Assembly: GCA_025057755.1 (NCBI GenBank)
Contig: JANWVC010000033.1
Location: 30,086-94,085 of the forward strand
Reading direction: 5' to 3'
Origin: Limisphaera sp.
GTDB taxonomy: Bacteria; Verrucomicrobiota; Verrucomicrobiia; Limisphaerales; Limisphaeraceae
Length of the DNA: 64,000 nucleotides
This document shows, piece after piece, positions 47,964-57,159 of the stretch (positions are counted from its first letter, which is position 1; each line of letters opens with the position of its first letter). The notes beneath the pieces were generated by a model that was not told where the DNA came from, made no database searches, and was given only the letters and a program-made list of their open reading frames with translations. The translations under genes and the position numbers were made by a program.

Positions 47964-49091
47964 ATGAGCAACAACAACAGCGGGAACACGCCGGGCTACG
48001 GTTCCGGCTACTTGGAGATTTCCGAAAAGGGCTTTGGGTTCTTGCGATCGCCCCAGAACCATTTTCAACCCAAACCCACGGACATTTTCGTTACGCCCGA
48101 CACTATAAAACGGCATTACCTGCGCGAAGGCTGCTTGGTAGCCGGCCCACTTCAGCCCCCTCATCGCGGCAGCAGCCCCCAACTCAAGGCGGTAGAAAAG
48201 GTCAATGACCTGCCGTTTTCCGATTACTTGAAACTGGTCCGGTTCGAAAACCTCACCACGATTGATCCCATCGAAAAATTCAAGCTTGAAACCACGCCGG
48301 ACATGATCGAAACACGCGTGATTGATCTGGTCACGCCCATTGGCAAAGGCACCCGGGGCCTTATCGTGGCACCGCCGCGCAGCGGCAAAACCACCATCCT
48401 CAAACAAATCGCGAACGCTGTCACCTCCAACCATCCCGAGGTCCACGTCGTGGTCCTCCTCATCGACGAACGACCAGAAGAAGTCACCGATTTCCAACGA
48501 TCCGTCAAAGCTGAGGTCATCGCCTCCTCCAATGACCAAGATCTCGAAACACACGTGCGCCTATCCCGCTTCATGATCGAACGTTGCCGCCGCATGGTCG
48601 AATGTGGCAAAGACGTGTTCGTCCTATTAGACTCGCTCACCCGCGTAGCCCGCGCTTACAACAGCGTTCACGGTGGCAGTGGTCGCACCATGACCGGTGG
48701 TGTGGACGCACGCGCACTGGAAGTGCCCCGCAAAATGTTCGCCTCAGCCAGAAAAATCGAGGGCGGCGGATCCCTCACCATCATCGCCACCGCGTTGGTC
48801 GAAACTGGCTCCCGAATGGATGAACTCATTTTCCAAGAGTTCAAGGGAACCGGTAACATGGAGCTGGTCTTGGATCGAAAACTGGCCGACCGAAGGCTCT
48901 TCCCCGCAATCGACATCCCGCGCAGTGGTACCCGTAAGGAGGAAAAACTCTTTCCGCCTCACCAGATCGACGCCGTCCGTAAATTGCGTCGAATGATGGT
49001 GGACCTGAATCCGGTGGAAGCCATGGAGACTCTCATTGCCGCCCTGCGCAAGCACAAAACCAACGACGAATTGTTGGCCAAGTTGGTGTAG
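47964..49091 (+). CDS. rho: transcription termination factor Rho (short form)
   Basis: 375 residues from the ATG at 47964; the frame is open 65 residues further up, but those residues are unlike Rho. Rho is a hexameric RNA helicase that ends transcription at C-rich, G-poor sites. The RNA-binding cold-shock-like domain is at the start (GSGYLEISEKGFGFLRSP). The ATPase follows with Walker A VAPPRSGKTTILKQIA, Walker B VVLLIDERPEEVTD, DSLTRVARAYN, the Q-loop SGRTMTGGVD and the Arg finger in GTGNMELVLDRKLADRR. The N-terminal helical Rho_N domain present in most Rho proteins is missing, making this about 45 residues shorter than the E. coli protein. A C-rich leader of 1.7 kb precedes it. Confidence 0.96.
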   Translation: MSNNNSGNTPGYGSGYLEISEKGFGFLRSPQNHFQPKPTDIFVTPDTIKRHYLREGCLVAGPLQPPHRGSSPQLKAVEKVNDLPFSDYLKLVRFENLTTIDPIEKFKLETTPDMIETRVIDLVTPIGKGTRGLIVAPPRSGKTTILKQIANAVTSNHPEVHVVVLLIDERPEEVTDFQRSVKAEVIASSNDQDLETHVRLSRFMIERCRRMVECGKDVFVLLDSLTRVARAYNSVHGGSGRTMTGGVDARALEVPRKMFASARKIEGGGSLTIIATALVETGSRMDELIFQEFKGTGNMELVLDRKLADRRLFPAIDIPRSGTRKEEKLFPPHQIDAVRKLRRMMVDLNPVEAMETLIAALRKHKTNDELLAKLV

Positions 49092-49276
49092 AAGCAGTAC
49101 CCGCTCCGCCCGGCTGGTCTCGTCAAGCCCATCCCGTTCGAGGCTCCAAAGCAAGAGAGTACAACCGGTTTCGTTCTTTCCGTCCCCCCGGACTGCTCTT
49201 CTGTCGAACCGCCAAACCCGGTCAGCTCATCACCCCCAGCCCGTTTCGTCCATCACCGCCCAACCGCCCAAGATCT

Positions 49277-50440
49277 TCACAAACCAGGACGCCTGGGAAT
49301 CTCAGTAAACGGCGACGGCATGCTCGGCCCCCGAATTGGACGGGTCGGCACCGGGGAAGGCGGAGCCCCACTTTCCAACCCTCCAGAGGCCGGAGCAGAA
49401 GGAATTGGATTGTTCAACAGAGCCGACGCCGGACGAGAAGAGCCCGCCAAACCAGACGCCGAAACCGAGCCCGACCCAACCAATGCGCCGCGCCCGCCAC
49501 CCGTGCCCAGCACGTCTTTCGCAGGTTTCACCCAAAGGGGTGTCTGAATCGTGGCAGGAGCGTCATGCGAAGGCCGACTCACCCCGGTGCCGGATGCCGG
49601 TCGCAAACCGCCCTCCAACTGTCCCAAGGGCGTTGCAGCAACAGCCTCCAACCCGGCCCGAAATTGCTCCAATCGCTGCTCCCGAAACTCACGCTGACGC
49701 CGATCAAGGGCCGCGTCCGCCATTTCTGCCGGATCTTGCCACACCGAGTCGGCCAATCCGGGAAACCGATTCAGAACACCCAGACTCTCGCCCGCAGATC
49801 GCCAACCCCTCGCAATCTCATCGGGGCCTTGCCAATCGCGCTCCGTCTCGCGCGAACCTGCCTCATGACCACCGCGGGCGCCTCCTCCCCCCGCCTCGCG
49901 CGACAATCGCTCCGCCAATTCAGGATCATTCTGCAACGCGTCCGCAAACTCAGACCACAAATCCAACCTCGAACCACGGCCCCGTTCGGCAGACCGCTCC
50001 GCAGGCTGCAGAAAGTTCTCCCGCAAACGTCGCTCGCCCTCCAGACCCGAAAGCTCCCCTTGATCACCCCCCATATCTAACCTCGTGGTCCGCGTCCGAT
50101 CCAAAAGCTCCCGAACCCGCGCGCTCTGAATCATGGGACCGGGCGGAGGACGCAATACGGGCGATGTCCGCAAGGGATCCCCCAACGACTGTAACGGCGA
50201 AGGCCGCCGTTGCAATTGTTCCTCCAAATCGGACCCCAATCGTCCCCCGCGAGACAACCGGCTCACATTAGTAGACCAAAACTCCGTCTGCGGATCCGAA
50301 AACTCAATGGGTGGACCTCGCCGTACCCCTTGGCCACTCACAACAAACGCCGACAAAAGAACCCATCCGCTCACAACAACGAGCGTCCCCAATTCACCCC
50401 AAACCACAAGACGGTTTGCCGGCTTCACACCTTGCAGCAT
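49277..50440 (-). CDS. membrane-anchored low-complexity protein, not recognised
   Basis: 387 residues from the ATG at 50440; the earlier open frame is out of keeping with a start. A single hydrophobic segment at about residues 14-36 (LVVWGELGTLVVVSGWVLLS) is either a signal peptide or an anchor. The rest is rich in Arg, Glu, Gly, Pro and Ser, with charged helical stretches such as LERLSREAGGG and FREQRLEQFRAGLEAV, and a disordered Pro/Ser/Gly tail. No enzyme motif is visible. It is divergent from the ABC transporter ATPase. It may be a taxon-restricted envelope protein. Long reading frame and consistent codon bias support that it is real. Confidence 0.7.
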   Translation of the reverse strand: MLQGVKPANRLVVWGELGTLVVVSGWVLLSAFVVSGQGVRRGPPIEFSDPQTEFWSTNVSRLSRGGRLGSDLEEQLQRRPSPLQSLGDPLRTSPVLRPPPGPMIQSARVRELLDRTRTTRLDMGGDQGELSGLEGERRLRENFLQPAERSAERGRGSRLDLWSEFADALQNDPELAERLSREAGGGGARGGHEAGSRETERDWQGPDEIARGWRSAGESLGVLNRFPGLADSVWQDPAEMADAALDRRQREFREQRLEQFRAGLEAVAATPLGQLEGGLRPASGTGVSRPSHDAPATIQTPLWVKPAKDVLGTGGGRGALVGSGSVSASGLAGSSRPASALLNNPIPSAPASGGLESGAPPSPVPTRPIRGPSMPSPFTEIPRRPGL

Positions 50441-50651
50441 ACGCGCTCCATTCCGCTCCGTCAAAACTTGCTTGCAAAAGCGCAAGTCCTTCCCCAAGCC
50501 TCGCGGCTCTGACCCAAAGCCCTGCCCGAATGGACAACCCAGCCTGCAAACAACCCTGCGCCGCCAGACCACGCCCTACACCCGCCATCGGCTCATACCC
50601 AGGGCGCGTTCTGCGTCGCCATGCCCCGTCGTCTGCCACATACTCCACGCC

Positions 50652-51767
50652 ATGCCTGTCATCCAAGTCAAGTCTCTGACCCGCACCTTCCGCGTGTACA
50701 AAAAGCAACCCGGTCTGTGGGGCGCCGTCCGCGGCCTGTTCCGAAGACGGTACGAAATCGTCCACGCCGTGCAGGGCATCTCCTTTGACATTGAAGCAGG
50801 CGAATTTGTCGGCTTTCTCGGACCCAATGGAGCCGGCAAAACCACCACGCTGAAAATGCTGGCCGGATTGCTGCACCCCTCAGCCGGCTCGGCTCAGGTC
50901 CTCGGGTACATCCCCTGGCACCGACCCGACGCTTATCGCCGTCAATTCGCTCTCTTGCTGGGCCAAAAAAACCAATTGTGGTGGGACCTGCCCGCTCGAG
51001 AGAGTTTTGCTCTCAACGCCGCCATCTACGACCTGCCCAAACGCACGTGGGAAACTCGCGCCATGGAATTATGCGAACACCTCGGCGTCCGCGACAAACT
51101 GGACGTGGTCGTCCGAGAACTCTCTTTGGGCGAACGCATGAAACTCGAACTGGTCGCCGTATTGCTTCATCAACCCCGCGTCTTGTTCCTGGACGAGCCC
51201 ACGCTGGGATTGGACGTGGTCGCCCAAAAAACCGTCCGCGACTTTCTCCGACACTACAACCGCCAGGCTCAAACCACCATCCTCCTCACAAGCCACGACA
51301 TGGCCGATATCGAGGAACTCTGCCCGCGCGTCATTATCATCGATCACGGGCGCATCATGTTTGACGGGCCTTTGGGCGAAATCCAGGAACGTTACGCCAA
51401 CTTCAAAGTTGTCACCATCCGCTGCCAACCCCATGCACCCATGCCCGAGCCGAAAGACATCCAACCTTGGGGCGAAATCGTGGAAATCAGCCCCCCTCTG
51501 ATCCGTCTGCGTGTCCCTCGCGAGCGCGTCATATCCACATGCAAGGCATTATTGGACCAGCTCCCCGTGCAGGATCTGGATATCCATGAAGTCCCCATTG
51601 AAGAAGTGATCCGCAACCTCTTCAGCCGATCCCAGTCCGTCGTCAATCCCTCACCCCCGGCTGAAGGGCCAACCTGCGGGGAACCCCAGCCCAACCCAAA
51701 ACCCATCCCCACTACTCATTCCGAAATCGAAAAACAGTCCGGCTCCGGTACACCTCGCCCGGCCTGA
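50652..51767 (+). CDS. ABC transporter ATP-binding protein (COG4586 type)
   Basis: 371 residues from the ATG at 50652; the frame is open 173 residues further up but that part overlaps the opposite-strand gene. The nucleotide-binding domain is complete: Walker A LGPNGAGKTTTLKML, Q-loop LLGQKNQLWWDLPA, signature RELSLGERMKLELV, Walker B RVLFLDEPTLGLD and the His switch ILLTSHDM. An insert of about 20 residues before Walker A and a C-terminal regulatory extension (about 255-340) place it with COG4586, which powers two-permease exporters of unknown or viologen-like substrates. The permeases usually follow it, but here the next gene is galM on the other strand, overlapping the last 56 bases. Confidence 0.9.
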   Translation: MPVIQVKSLTRTFRVYKKQPGLWGAVRGLFRRRYEIVHAVQGISFDIEAGEFVGFLGPNGAGKTTTLKMLAGLLHPSAGSAQVLGYIPWHRPDAYRRQFALLLGQKNQLWWDLPARESFALNAAIYDLPKRTWETRAMELCEHLGVRDKLDVVVRELSLGERMKLELVAVLLHQPRVLFLDEPTLGLDVVAQKTVRDFLRHYNRQAQTTILLTSHDMADIEELCPRVIIIDHGRIMFDGPLGEIQERYANFKVVTIRCQPHAPMPEPKDIQPWGEIVEISPPLIRLRVPRERVISTCKALLDQLPVQDLDIHEVPIEEVIRNLFSRSQSVVNPSPPAEGPTCGEPQPNPKPIPTTHSEIEKQSGSGTPRPA

Positions 51768-52740
51768 GCACCACAGAGGGAAAATGCGGCTGATTCACCG
51801 CATCCGGATAATGCTGGGTCTCCAAGCAAACGCCCCGATGCCCCAAATGATTGCCCGTGTACAACTGCAACCCGGGTTCCGTTGTCCAAACCTCCATCCC
51901 CCGACCGCTCCCCGGATGCCGCAACCGCGCTACCAATCGTGCCTCTCGCCCATCGCCGCCATGCACATAATTGTGATCATACCCTCCCAAGTGTGGCTCC
52001 AACTCATCCAGGTGAGTCCCCAAAAGCTTCGGCTGCGTGAAATCCAACGGAGTGCCCAGAACCGACCGAATCTCCCCCGTTGGGATCAAATGACGGTCCG
52101 CGGGCGTGTAAAACCGCGCCGCCAACCACAACTCATGTCCTCGCACATCTCCGCCGCCTGCCAAATTGAAATAAGCATGCTGTGTCAAATTCACCACCGT
52201 CGTCTGATCCGTGCGTCCTTCATAAACCACCTCCAAGTCATCCCCATCTGTCAGGGCATAGGTCACCGTCACACGGAGCGTGCCCGGATACCCTTCTTCC
52301 CCATCCGGACTTACATACGCCCAACGAACCCACGACCGATCGCCTCCCACCCCTTCATCCGCCAATTCCCACCACACTTGGCCAAATCCTCGCCGACCTC
52401 CATGCAAATGATGCAGACCATGGTTGGCCGTTAACCGATACTCTCGCCCATCGAGCAAAAACCGTGCACGGGCAATACGATTCGCCACCCGCCCAATAAC
52501 CGACGCCGCTCCCCCGAAACCTCGCCAGTAATCCTGCAGTTCCGCCGGTGCCAGGATCACGTTGGTTCTCCCCCCGGTTCGATCCGGCACAACCACAGCC
52601 GTCAAGGTCGCCCCCCACCCAATTCCCCGCACTTCCAGACCGTTGGCATTGCGCAAGACAAACTCCCGCACCGTGCGGCCGTCCGCAACGGTCGGATGTT
52701 CCCGCCATTCCAATCGCGCCAAATCTGCTTTGCTACTCAT
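51712..52740 (-). CDS. galM: aldose 1-epimerase (galactose mutarotase)
   Basis: 342 residues from the ATG at 52740; the frame is open 38 residues further but MSSKADLARLEW is the better start. It interconverts alpha and beta anomers of hexoses, so sugars enter the Leloir pathway in the right form. Family motifs: LRNANGLEVRGIGWGATLTA, VIGRVANRIARARF for the substrate Arg, LTANHGLHHLHGG with the active-site His, VNLTQHAYFNL with the catalytic His, and FTQPKLLGTHLDEL leading to the YDHNYV segment; the Glu base lies near VCLETQHYPDA. No other galactose genes are near. It converges on the ABC ATPase with a 56-base overlap. Confidence 0.94.
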   Translation of the reverse strand: MSSKADLARLEWREHPTVADGRTVREFVLRNANGLEVRGIGWGATLTAVVVPDRTGGRTNVILAPAELQDYWRGFGGAASVIGRVANRIARARFLLDGREYRLTANHGLHHLHGGRRGFGQVWWELADEGVGGDRSWVRWAYVSPDGEEGYPGTLRVTVTYALTDGDDLEVVYEGRTDQTTVVNLTQHAYFNLAGGGDVRGHELWLAARFYTPADRHLIPTGEIRSVLGTPLDFTQPKLLGTHLDELEPHLGGYDHNYVHGGDGREARLVARLRHPGSGRGMEVWTTEPGLQLYTGNHLGHRGVCLETQHYPDAVNQPHFPSVVLRPGEVYRSRTVFRFRNE

Positions 52741-53166
52741 GGTAACCATCCAAAAAACAAGACCCGTGACCCCCGGCCGGCCGACCATGATCCGGTTCAT
52801 GCGACCAAAACTGCGAGATCCCCCGCCGCCCGCAAGTCTGATCCTTCGCCCCATGCCCGTTCCCCCTGCAACATCAACCCACCCATCCTGCTAAAGACCC
52901 TCACCAGCCCAAGGCCCGAATCCACTCACCGCATCGCCCAATCCGGCGCAAAGCCCTTGCCCAAACAACCGCGCAGAGCCGGACACGGCAGCCGCAGAAA
53001 ATCAACCCCACCCTGCTTCAGCCTGCCAGATCCTCCGCACGCCTGTCACTCACCGAGTGCTCCAGCCTCTACGGCTGTTCCGAGTACAGATGCCGTCCAA
53101 TGCTGCCAACCGACTCCGCCATTTTATGCTTTCTCATCCCACCCGATTTGCTTTTTTTGGCAACTT
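52741..53166. other. 426-base gap between divergent galM and proB
   Basis: The proB frame is open throughout this gap but the extra residues are Pro/Ser-rich and do not match glutamate kinases. No tRNA, hairpin or repeat was found. Promoters for galM and proB should be here but could not be placed. Confidence 0.4.
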
Positions 53167-54243
53167 GTGCAGCGGGACCAACTCAAAAACGTCACACGGC
53201 TGGTGGTAAAGCTCGGCACGGGCGTGCTGACCGACAGCCGGCGTCAGCCGGATCCCGCACAAATGGAGCAATTGGTTACTCAAATCGCCGCTCAGCGCCG
53301 CGCCGGCCGCGAAATTCTCGTGGTCACCAGTGGCGCCGTCGGTGCCGGCATGGGCGTCCTCGGCTATGACAGACGCCCCACTGAGCTCAGCGAGCTCCAA
53401 GCATGCGCCGCAGTCGGACAATCCCGACTCATGGCCATGTACGAAAAGCTCTTCGCCGCCCACAACCTTGCCGTAGCCCAGGTCTTGCTCACCCACGACG
53501 ACCTGGAACATCACGACCGTCACCTCAATGCACGCAACACCCTCGTCACGCTCCTGCGACACGGCGTGGTCCCCATCATCAACGAAAACGACGCCGTCTC
53601 GTTCACCGAAATCAAGTTCGGAGACAACGACCGGCTCTCCGCCCTTGTGACCGCGCTGCTTCCAGCCGATTTGCTTGTCATCCTCACAACCGTGGACGGT
53701 GTCATCGAAAACTTCGGCAAGGCCAACCCCCGCACCATCCCCGTCATCGAAAAAATTGATGCCGCCCTGGAACGCATCGCCAAAGGCACCCAAAGCCCTA
53801 CCTCCGTCGGCGGCATGACCTCCAAACTTCAGGCAGCCAAAATCGTCATGCGCTCCGGCATCCCTATGGTCATCGCCTCCGGTCGTAAAAAGGATGTCCT
53901 CGAACGCATCCTTGCCGGCCAAGAGGAAGGCACCCTGTTCGTGCCTCAACCCAACCGACTCCGCAGCCGCAAACGTTGGATCGCCTTCTTCCACCACCCG
54001 AAAGGAACCCTCTATGTAGACGACGGCGCCCGATCCGCCCTTCGCGAACACGGTAAGAGCCTCCTGCCGCCTGGCATCGCCCGATGCGAAGGCGAGTTCG
54101 AAGCCGGAGAAGTCGTTCGCATCTGCGACCTGGACGGCACCGAGTTCGCCCGGGGCTTGGCCTCCTTCAGCGCCGAGCAAATCCGATCGCGCCAATTGCG
54201 CAGCGTCGAGGTCGTGCATCGGGACAACTTGGTGATCCTTTAA
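53167..54243 (+). CDS. proB: glutamate 5-kinase
   Basis: 358 residues from a GTG at 53167, chosen because no ATG lies near the family start and the residues after it (QRDQLKNVTRLVVKLGTG) align with ProB. The kinase phosphorylates glutamate, the first step of proline synthesis. The amino acid kinase domain has RLVVKLGTGVLT, VTSGAVGAGMGVLG, PIINENDAVSF and FGDNDRLSALVTALLPADLL, then GTQSPTSVGGMTSKLQAAK. A C-terminal PUA domain (about 270-350) is present, as in E. coli. proA is not adjacent, and the next genes are panC and nadB. A ribosome-binding site is not obvious. Confidence 0.93.
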   Translation: MQRDQLKNVTRLVVKLGTGVLTDSRRQPDPAQMEQLVTQIAAQRRAGREILVVTSGAVGAGMGVLGYDRRPTELSELQACAAVGQSRLMAMYEKLFAAHNLAVAQVLLTHDDLEHHDRHLNARNTLVTLLRHGVVPIINENDAVSFTEIKFGDNDRLSALVTALLPADLLVILTTVDGVIENFGKANPRTIPVIEKIDAALERIAKGTQSPTSVGGMTSKLQAAKIVMRSGIPMVIASGRKKDVLERILAGQEEGTLFVPQPNRLRSRKRWIAFFHHPKGTLYVDDGARSALREHGKSLLPPGIARCEGEFEAGEVVRICDLDGTEFARGLASFSAEQIRSRQLRSVEVVHRDNLVIL

Positions 54244-54400
54244 CGACTACCCGAGACCACCCTCGCTCCCACAGTCGCCGCGCAAATCAAATCAACCGAA
54301 TCCAGCCCTGCTCCTTCCAAACTCTCGTGCCAATCCACCCCCGGCCGATTCATCACAACGCGATTGTCGTCGTCAGCGCACCCCGGCAATCTCACCACAT

Positions 54401-55261
54401 ATGCGGCTCGTTCAGGAACCTTCAGCCATGCAAAAGTTAGCGCTGAGCTGGCAACGCAAAGGCCTCCGCGTCGCCTTCGTCCCCACCATGGGCTACCTAC
54501 ACGAAGGGCACCTCAGCCTCGTCCGCTTGGCACGCCGCCATGCGGGTCCCAAAGGCCGAGTCATCGTCAGCATCTACGTGAACCCCACCCAGTTCGGACC
54601 CGGAGAAGACCTGGAACGCTATCCACGTGACCTAAACCGGGATCTCCATTTGTGTCGAACAGCCGGTGTGGACGTGGTCTTTGCACCCACAGACAATGCC
54701 ATGTACCCCGGCTTTCACCATGGCCAATACAGCACCTTCGTCGTCGAAGAACAATTGTCTCGCACCATGGAAGGCGCGGCTCGACCCGTCCACTTCCGCG
54801 GCGTCACTACGATCGTCGCCAAGCTTTTTCACCTCGTCCTCCCTCAGATCGCCGTCTTCGGTGCCAAGGACTGGCAACAAGCTGCCATCATCCGCCGAAT
54901 GGTCGCCGACCTCAATTTCCCCGTGCGCATCATCGTCGGCCCCACCGTACGAGAGCCGGATGGCCTGGCACTCAGCTCCCGTAACTCCTACCTGACACCC
55001 GAGGAACGTCGCCAAGCCACCGTCCTTTACCAGGCCATCCTGATGGCCCGACAACAAGTCCACCATGCACCCAAGCCGGCCGACCAACTCAAGCAGTTGG
55101 TCGCACAATTCGTCGCCGCGCGTCCGCTGGCACGACTCGACTACGTCGAATTCTTTAATTCCGACTCCCTCCAGCCTGTCCCAATCGTCCAACCGGGCTC
55201 TCACATGGCTCTGGCCGTGTTCATCGGAAAAACCAGACTCATTGACAACGACCAACTGTAA
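54401..55261 (+). CDS. panC: pantothenate synthetase
   Basis: 286 residues. PanC joins pantoate and beta-alanine using ATP in pantothenate (and so CoA) synthesis. The nucleotidyltransferase signature is VPTMGYLHEGHLSLVR with the HxGH-type motif, then IYVNPTQFGPGEDLERYPRD, VEEQLSRTMEGAARPVHFRG, FGAKDWQQAAIIRRM and the ATP-binding SSRNSYLTPEER. All expected active-site segments are present. It lies 157 bases after proB and 65 before nadB, on the same strand. panB is not in the window. Confidence 0.96.
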   Translation: MRLVQEPSAMQKLALSWQRKGLRVAFVPTMGYLHEGHLSLVRLARRHAGPKGRVIVSIYVNPTQFGPGEDLERYPRDLNRDLHLCRTAGVDVVFAPTDNAMYPGFHHGQYSTFVVEEQLSRTMEGAARPVHFRGVTTIVAKLFHLVLPQIAVFGAKDWQQAAIIRRMVADLNFPVRIIVGPTVREPDGLALSSRNSYLTPEERRQATVLYQAILMARQQVHHAPKPADQLKQLVAQFVAARPLARLDYVEFFNSDSLQPVPIVQPGSHMALAVFIGKTRLIDNDQL

Positions 55262-55326
55262 GCTACCCAAAAGCATCCCATAACAACGGGATCTGATCGC
55301 TCATCAACCCCAACAAGCTCCCACGC

Positions 55327-56925
55327 ATGGAACAGTACGATTACCTCGTCCTCGGCAGCGGTATCGCCGGCCTGATGTTCGCGCTCAAGGTCGCCCCTCA
55401 CGGCCGCGTCGCCATCGTCACCAAAAAGGATCGCGCCGAATCCAACACCAACTACGCCCAGGGCGGCATCGCCGCCGTCACCAGCCCGGAAGATTCTTTC
55501 GAACTCCACATCCGCGACACCCTCGCCGCAGGAGCCGGCCTCTGTAAACCCGAGGTCGTCCGCACCATCGTCGAAGATGGCCCCGCAAGAATCGCCGAAC
55601 TCATCGAACTCGGCGTCCGATTCTCCGAACGCGAAACCCCCGGTGAGGACGGCGGACGCGAGCTGGACTTGGGCCGGGAAGGCGGCCACAGTAAACGCCG
55701 GATCTTGCACGCTCGCGACATGACCGGGCGCGAAATCGAACGCGCTCTCCTGCAAGCCGTCGCCCGTCAACCCAACGTCACTCTCCACGAAAACCACTTC
55801 GCCATCGACCTCATCACCACGAAAAAACTCGGACGCCCCGGACCCAACCGATGCGTCGGCGCCTACGTCCTCGAGAAAAACTCAGGCGTCGTCAAAACCT
55901 TTGCCGCTCGAATCACCGTCCTGGCCACTGGCGGCTGCGGAAAAGTCTACCTCTATACCACCAACCCAGACATCGCTACCGGTGACGGCGTCGCCATGGC
56001 CTACCGCGCAGGCGTGCCCATCGCCAACATGGAATTTATCCAGTTCCACCCCACCTGCCTCTACCATCCCAAGGCCAAATCCTTCCTCATCAGCGAAGCC
56101 GTCCGCGGCGAAGGCGGCATCCTCAAAACCATCGAGGGCGTCGAGTTTATGAACGACGTCCACCCCATGGGCTCACTCGCCCCACGCGACATCGTCGCTC
56201 GCGCCATCGACAGCGTCATGAAACGCACCGGCGCCGACTACGTCCTGCTCGATATCACCCACAAACCTGCCCCCTTCATCATGCGCCGATTCCCGAACAT
56301 CTACGAAACCTGTCTCCGTTACGGAATTGACATCACCAAAGAACCCATCCCTGTCGTCCCAGCAGCCCATTACCAGTGCGGCGGCGTCGTCGCCACCGTC
56401 GATGGCCTCACAGAGTTGCCCGGCCTCTACGCCATCGGAGAAGTAGCTTGCACCGGACTCCACGGCGCAAACCGTCTCGCCAGCAATTCCCTCTTGGAAG
56501 CCGTCGTCTGTGCCCACCGCGCCGCCCTCCAGGCTCGCCACAGCGATCTGCCACCCATCGACTTTGACATCCCTCAATGGCAAACCGGCAACGCAACCAA
56601 CCCCGACGAACTCGTCGTCGTCTCCCACAACTGGGACGAAATCCGCCGCTGCATGTGGGACTATGTCGGCATCGTCCGCACCACCAAACGCCTGCTTCGC
56701 GCTCAAAAGCGCCTGGCCAACCTGCAGCAAGAAATTCAGGAATACTACTGGAACTTCATCGTCACCGCCGATCTGCTCGAACTCCGCAACCTGGCCACAG
56801 TCGCCGAAATCATCGTCCAATCCGCCCTGCAACGCCCCGAAAGCAGAGGCCTTCACTACACACTCGATTACCCCAATCCCGATCCCGCCTGGGAACAACG
56901 CGACACTATCATCCGCAAACCTTGA
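55327..56925 (+). CDS. nadB: L-aspartate oxidase
   Basis: 532 residues. NadB is an FAD enzyme that oxidises aspartate to iminoaspartate, the first step of NAD synthesis in bacteria. FAD-binding dinucleotide fold: [18 protein letters not shown], then [51 protein letters not shown] and [12 protein letters not shown]. The cap domain contains [11 protein letters not shown]. The second FAD segment is [20 protein letters not shown] with [19 protein letters not shown] near the end. The C-terminal helical domain is complete. nadA and nadC are not adjacent. It converges on pnp, 234 bases between stops, in a region with a terminator for pnp. Confidence 0.96.
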   Translation: MEQYDYLVLGSGIAGLMFALKVAPHGRVAIVTKKDRAESNTNYAQGGIAAVTSPEDSFELHIRDTLAAGAGLCKPEVVRTIVEDGPARIAELIELGVRFSERETPGEDGGRELDLGREGGHSKRRILHARDMTGREIERALLQAVARQPNVTLHENHFAIDLITTKKLGRPGPNRCVGAYVLEKNSGVVKTFAARITVLATGGCGKVYLYTTNPDIATGDGVAMAYRAGVPIANMEFIQFHPTCLYHPKAKSFLISEAVRGEGGILKTIEGVEFMNDVHPMGSLAPRDIVARAIDSVMKRTGADYVLLDITHKPAPFIMRRFPNIYETCLRYGIDITKEPIPVVPAAHYQCGGVVATVDGLTELPGLYAIGEVACTGLHGANRLASNSLLEAVVCAHRAALQARHSDLPPIDFDIPQWQTGNATNPDELVVVSHNWDEIRRCMWDYVGIVRTTKRLLRAQKRLANLQQEIQEYYWNFIVTADLLELRNLATVAEIIVQSALQRPESRGLHYTLDYPNPDPAWEQRDTIIRKP

Positions 56926-57098
56926 ACCTTCAACCCGTACGCCTCCGAACCCCTCCACCTCGGCCTCACCGCCACACCCACGCGCCCATACCACCCCAAA
57001 GCGCACACCAACCTGACCAAACACCCGTCACACCTCGGTTCGTTCACGACCGCTGCCACAAATCCTCAAATCAATCCCCCTGCGCCACTCAAACCACC

Positions 57099-57134
57099 AA
57101 AAAAACAAGCCCGGTGCCCTCTCGAGCACCGGGC
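57099..57134 (-). terminator. intrinsic terminator of pnp
   Basis: On the minus strand, 26 bases after the pnp stop, a perfect 9-bp stem GCACCGGGC... pairs as 57126-57134 with 57109-57117 around an 8-base loop. It is followed by TTGTTTTTTTGG, a proper U tract. This is the clearest intrinsic terminator in the window. Confidence 0.88.
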
Positions 57135-57159
57135 CCAAATCGAACCACCCCGCAAAAGC

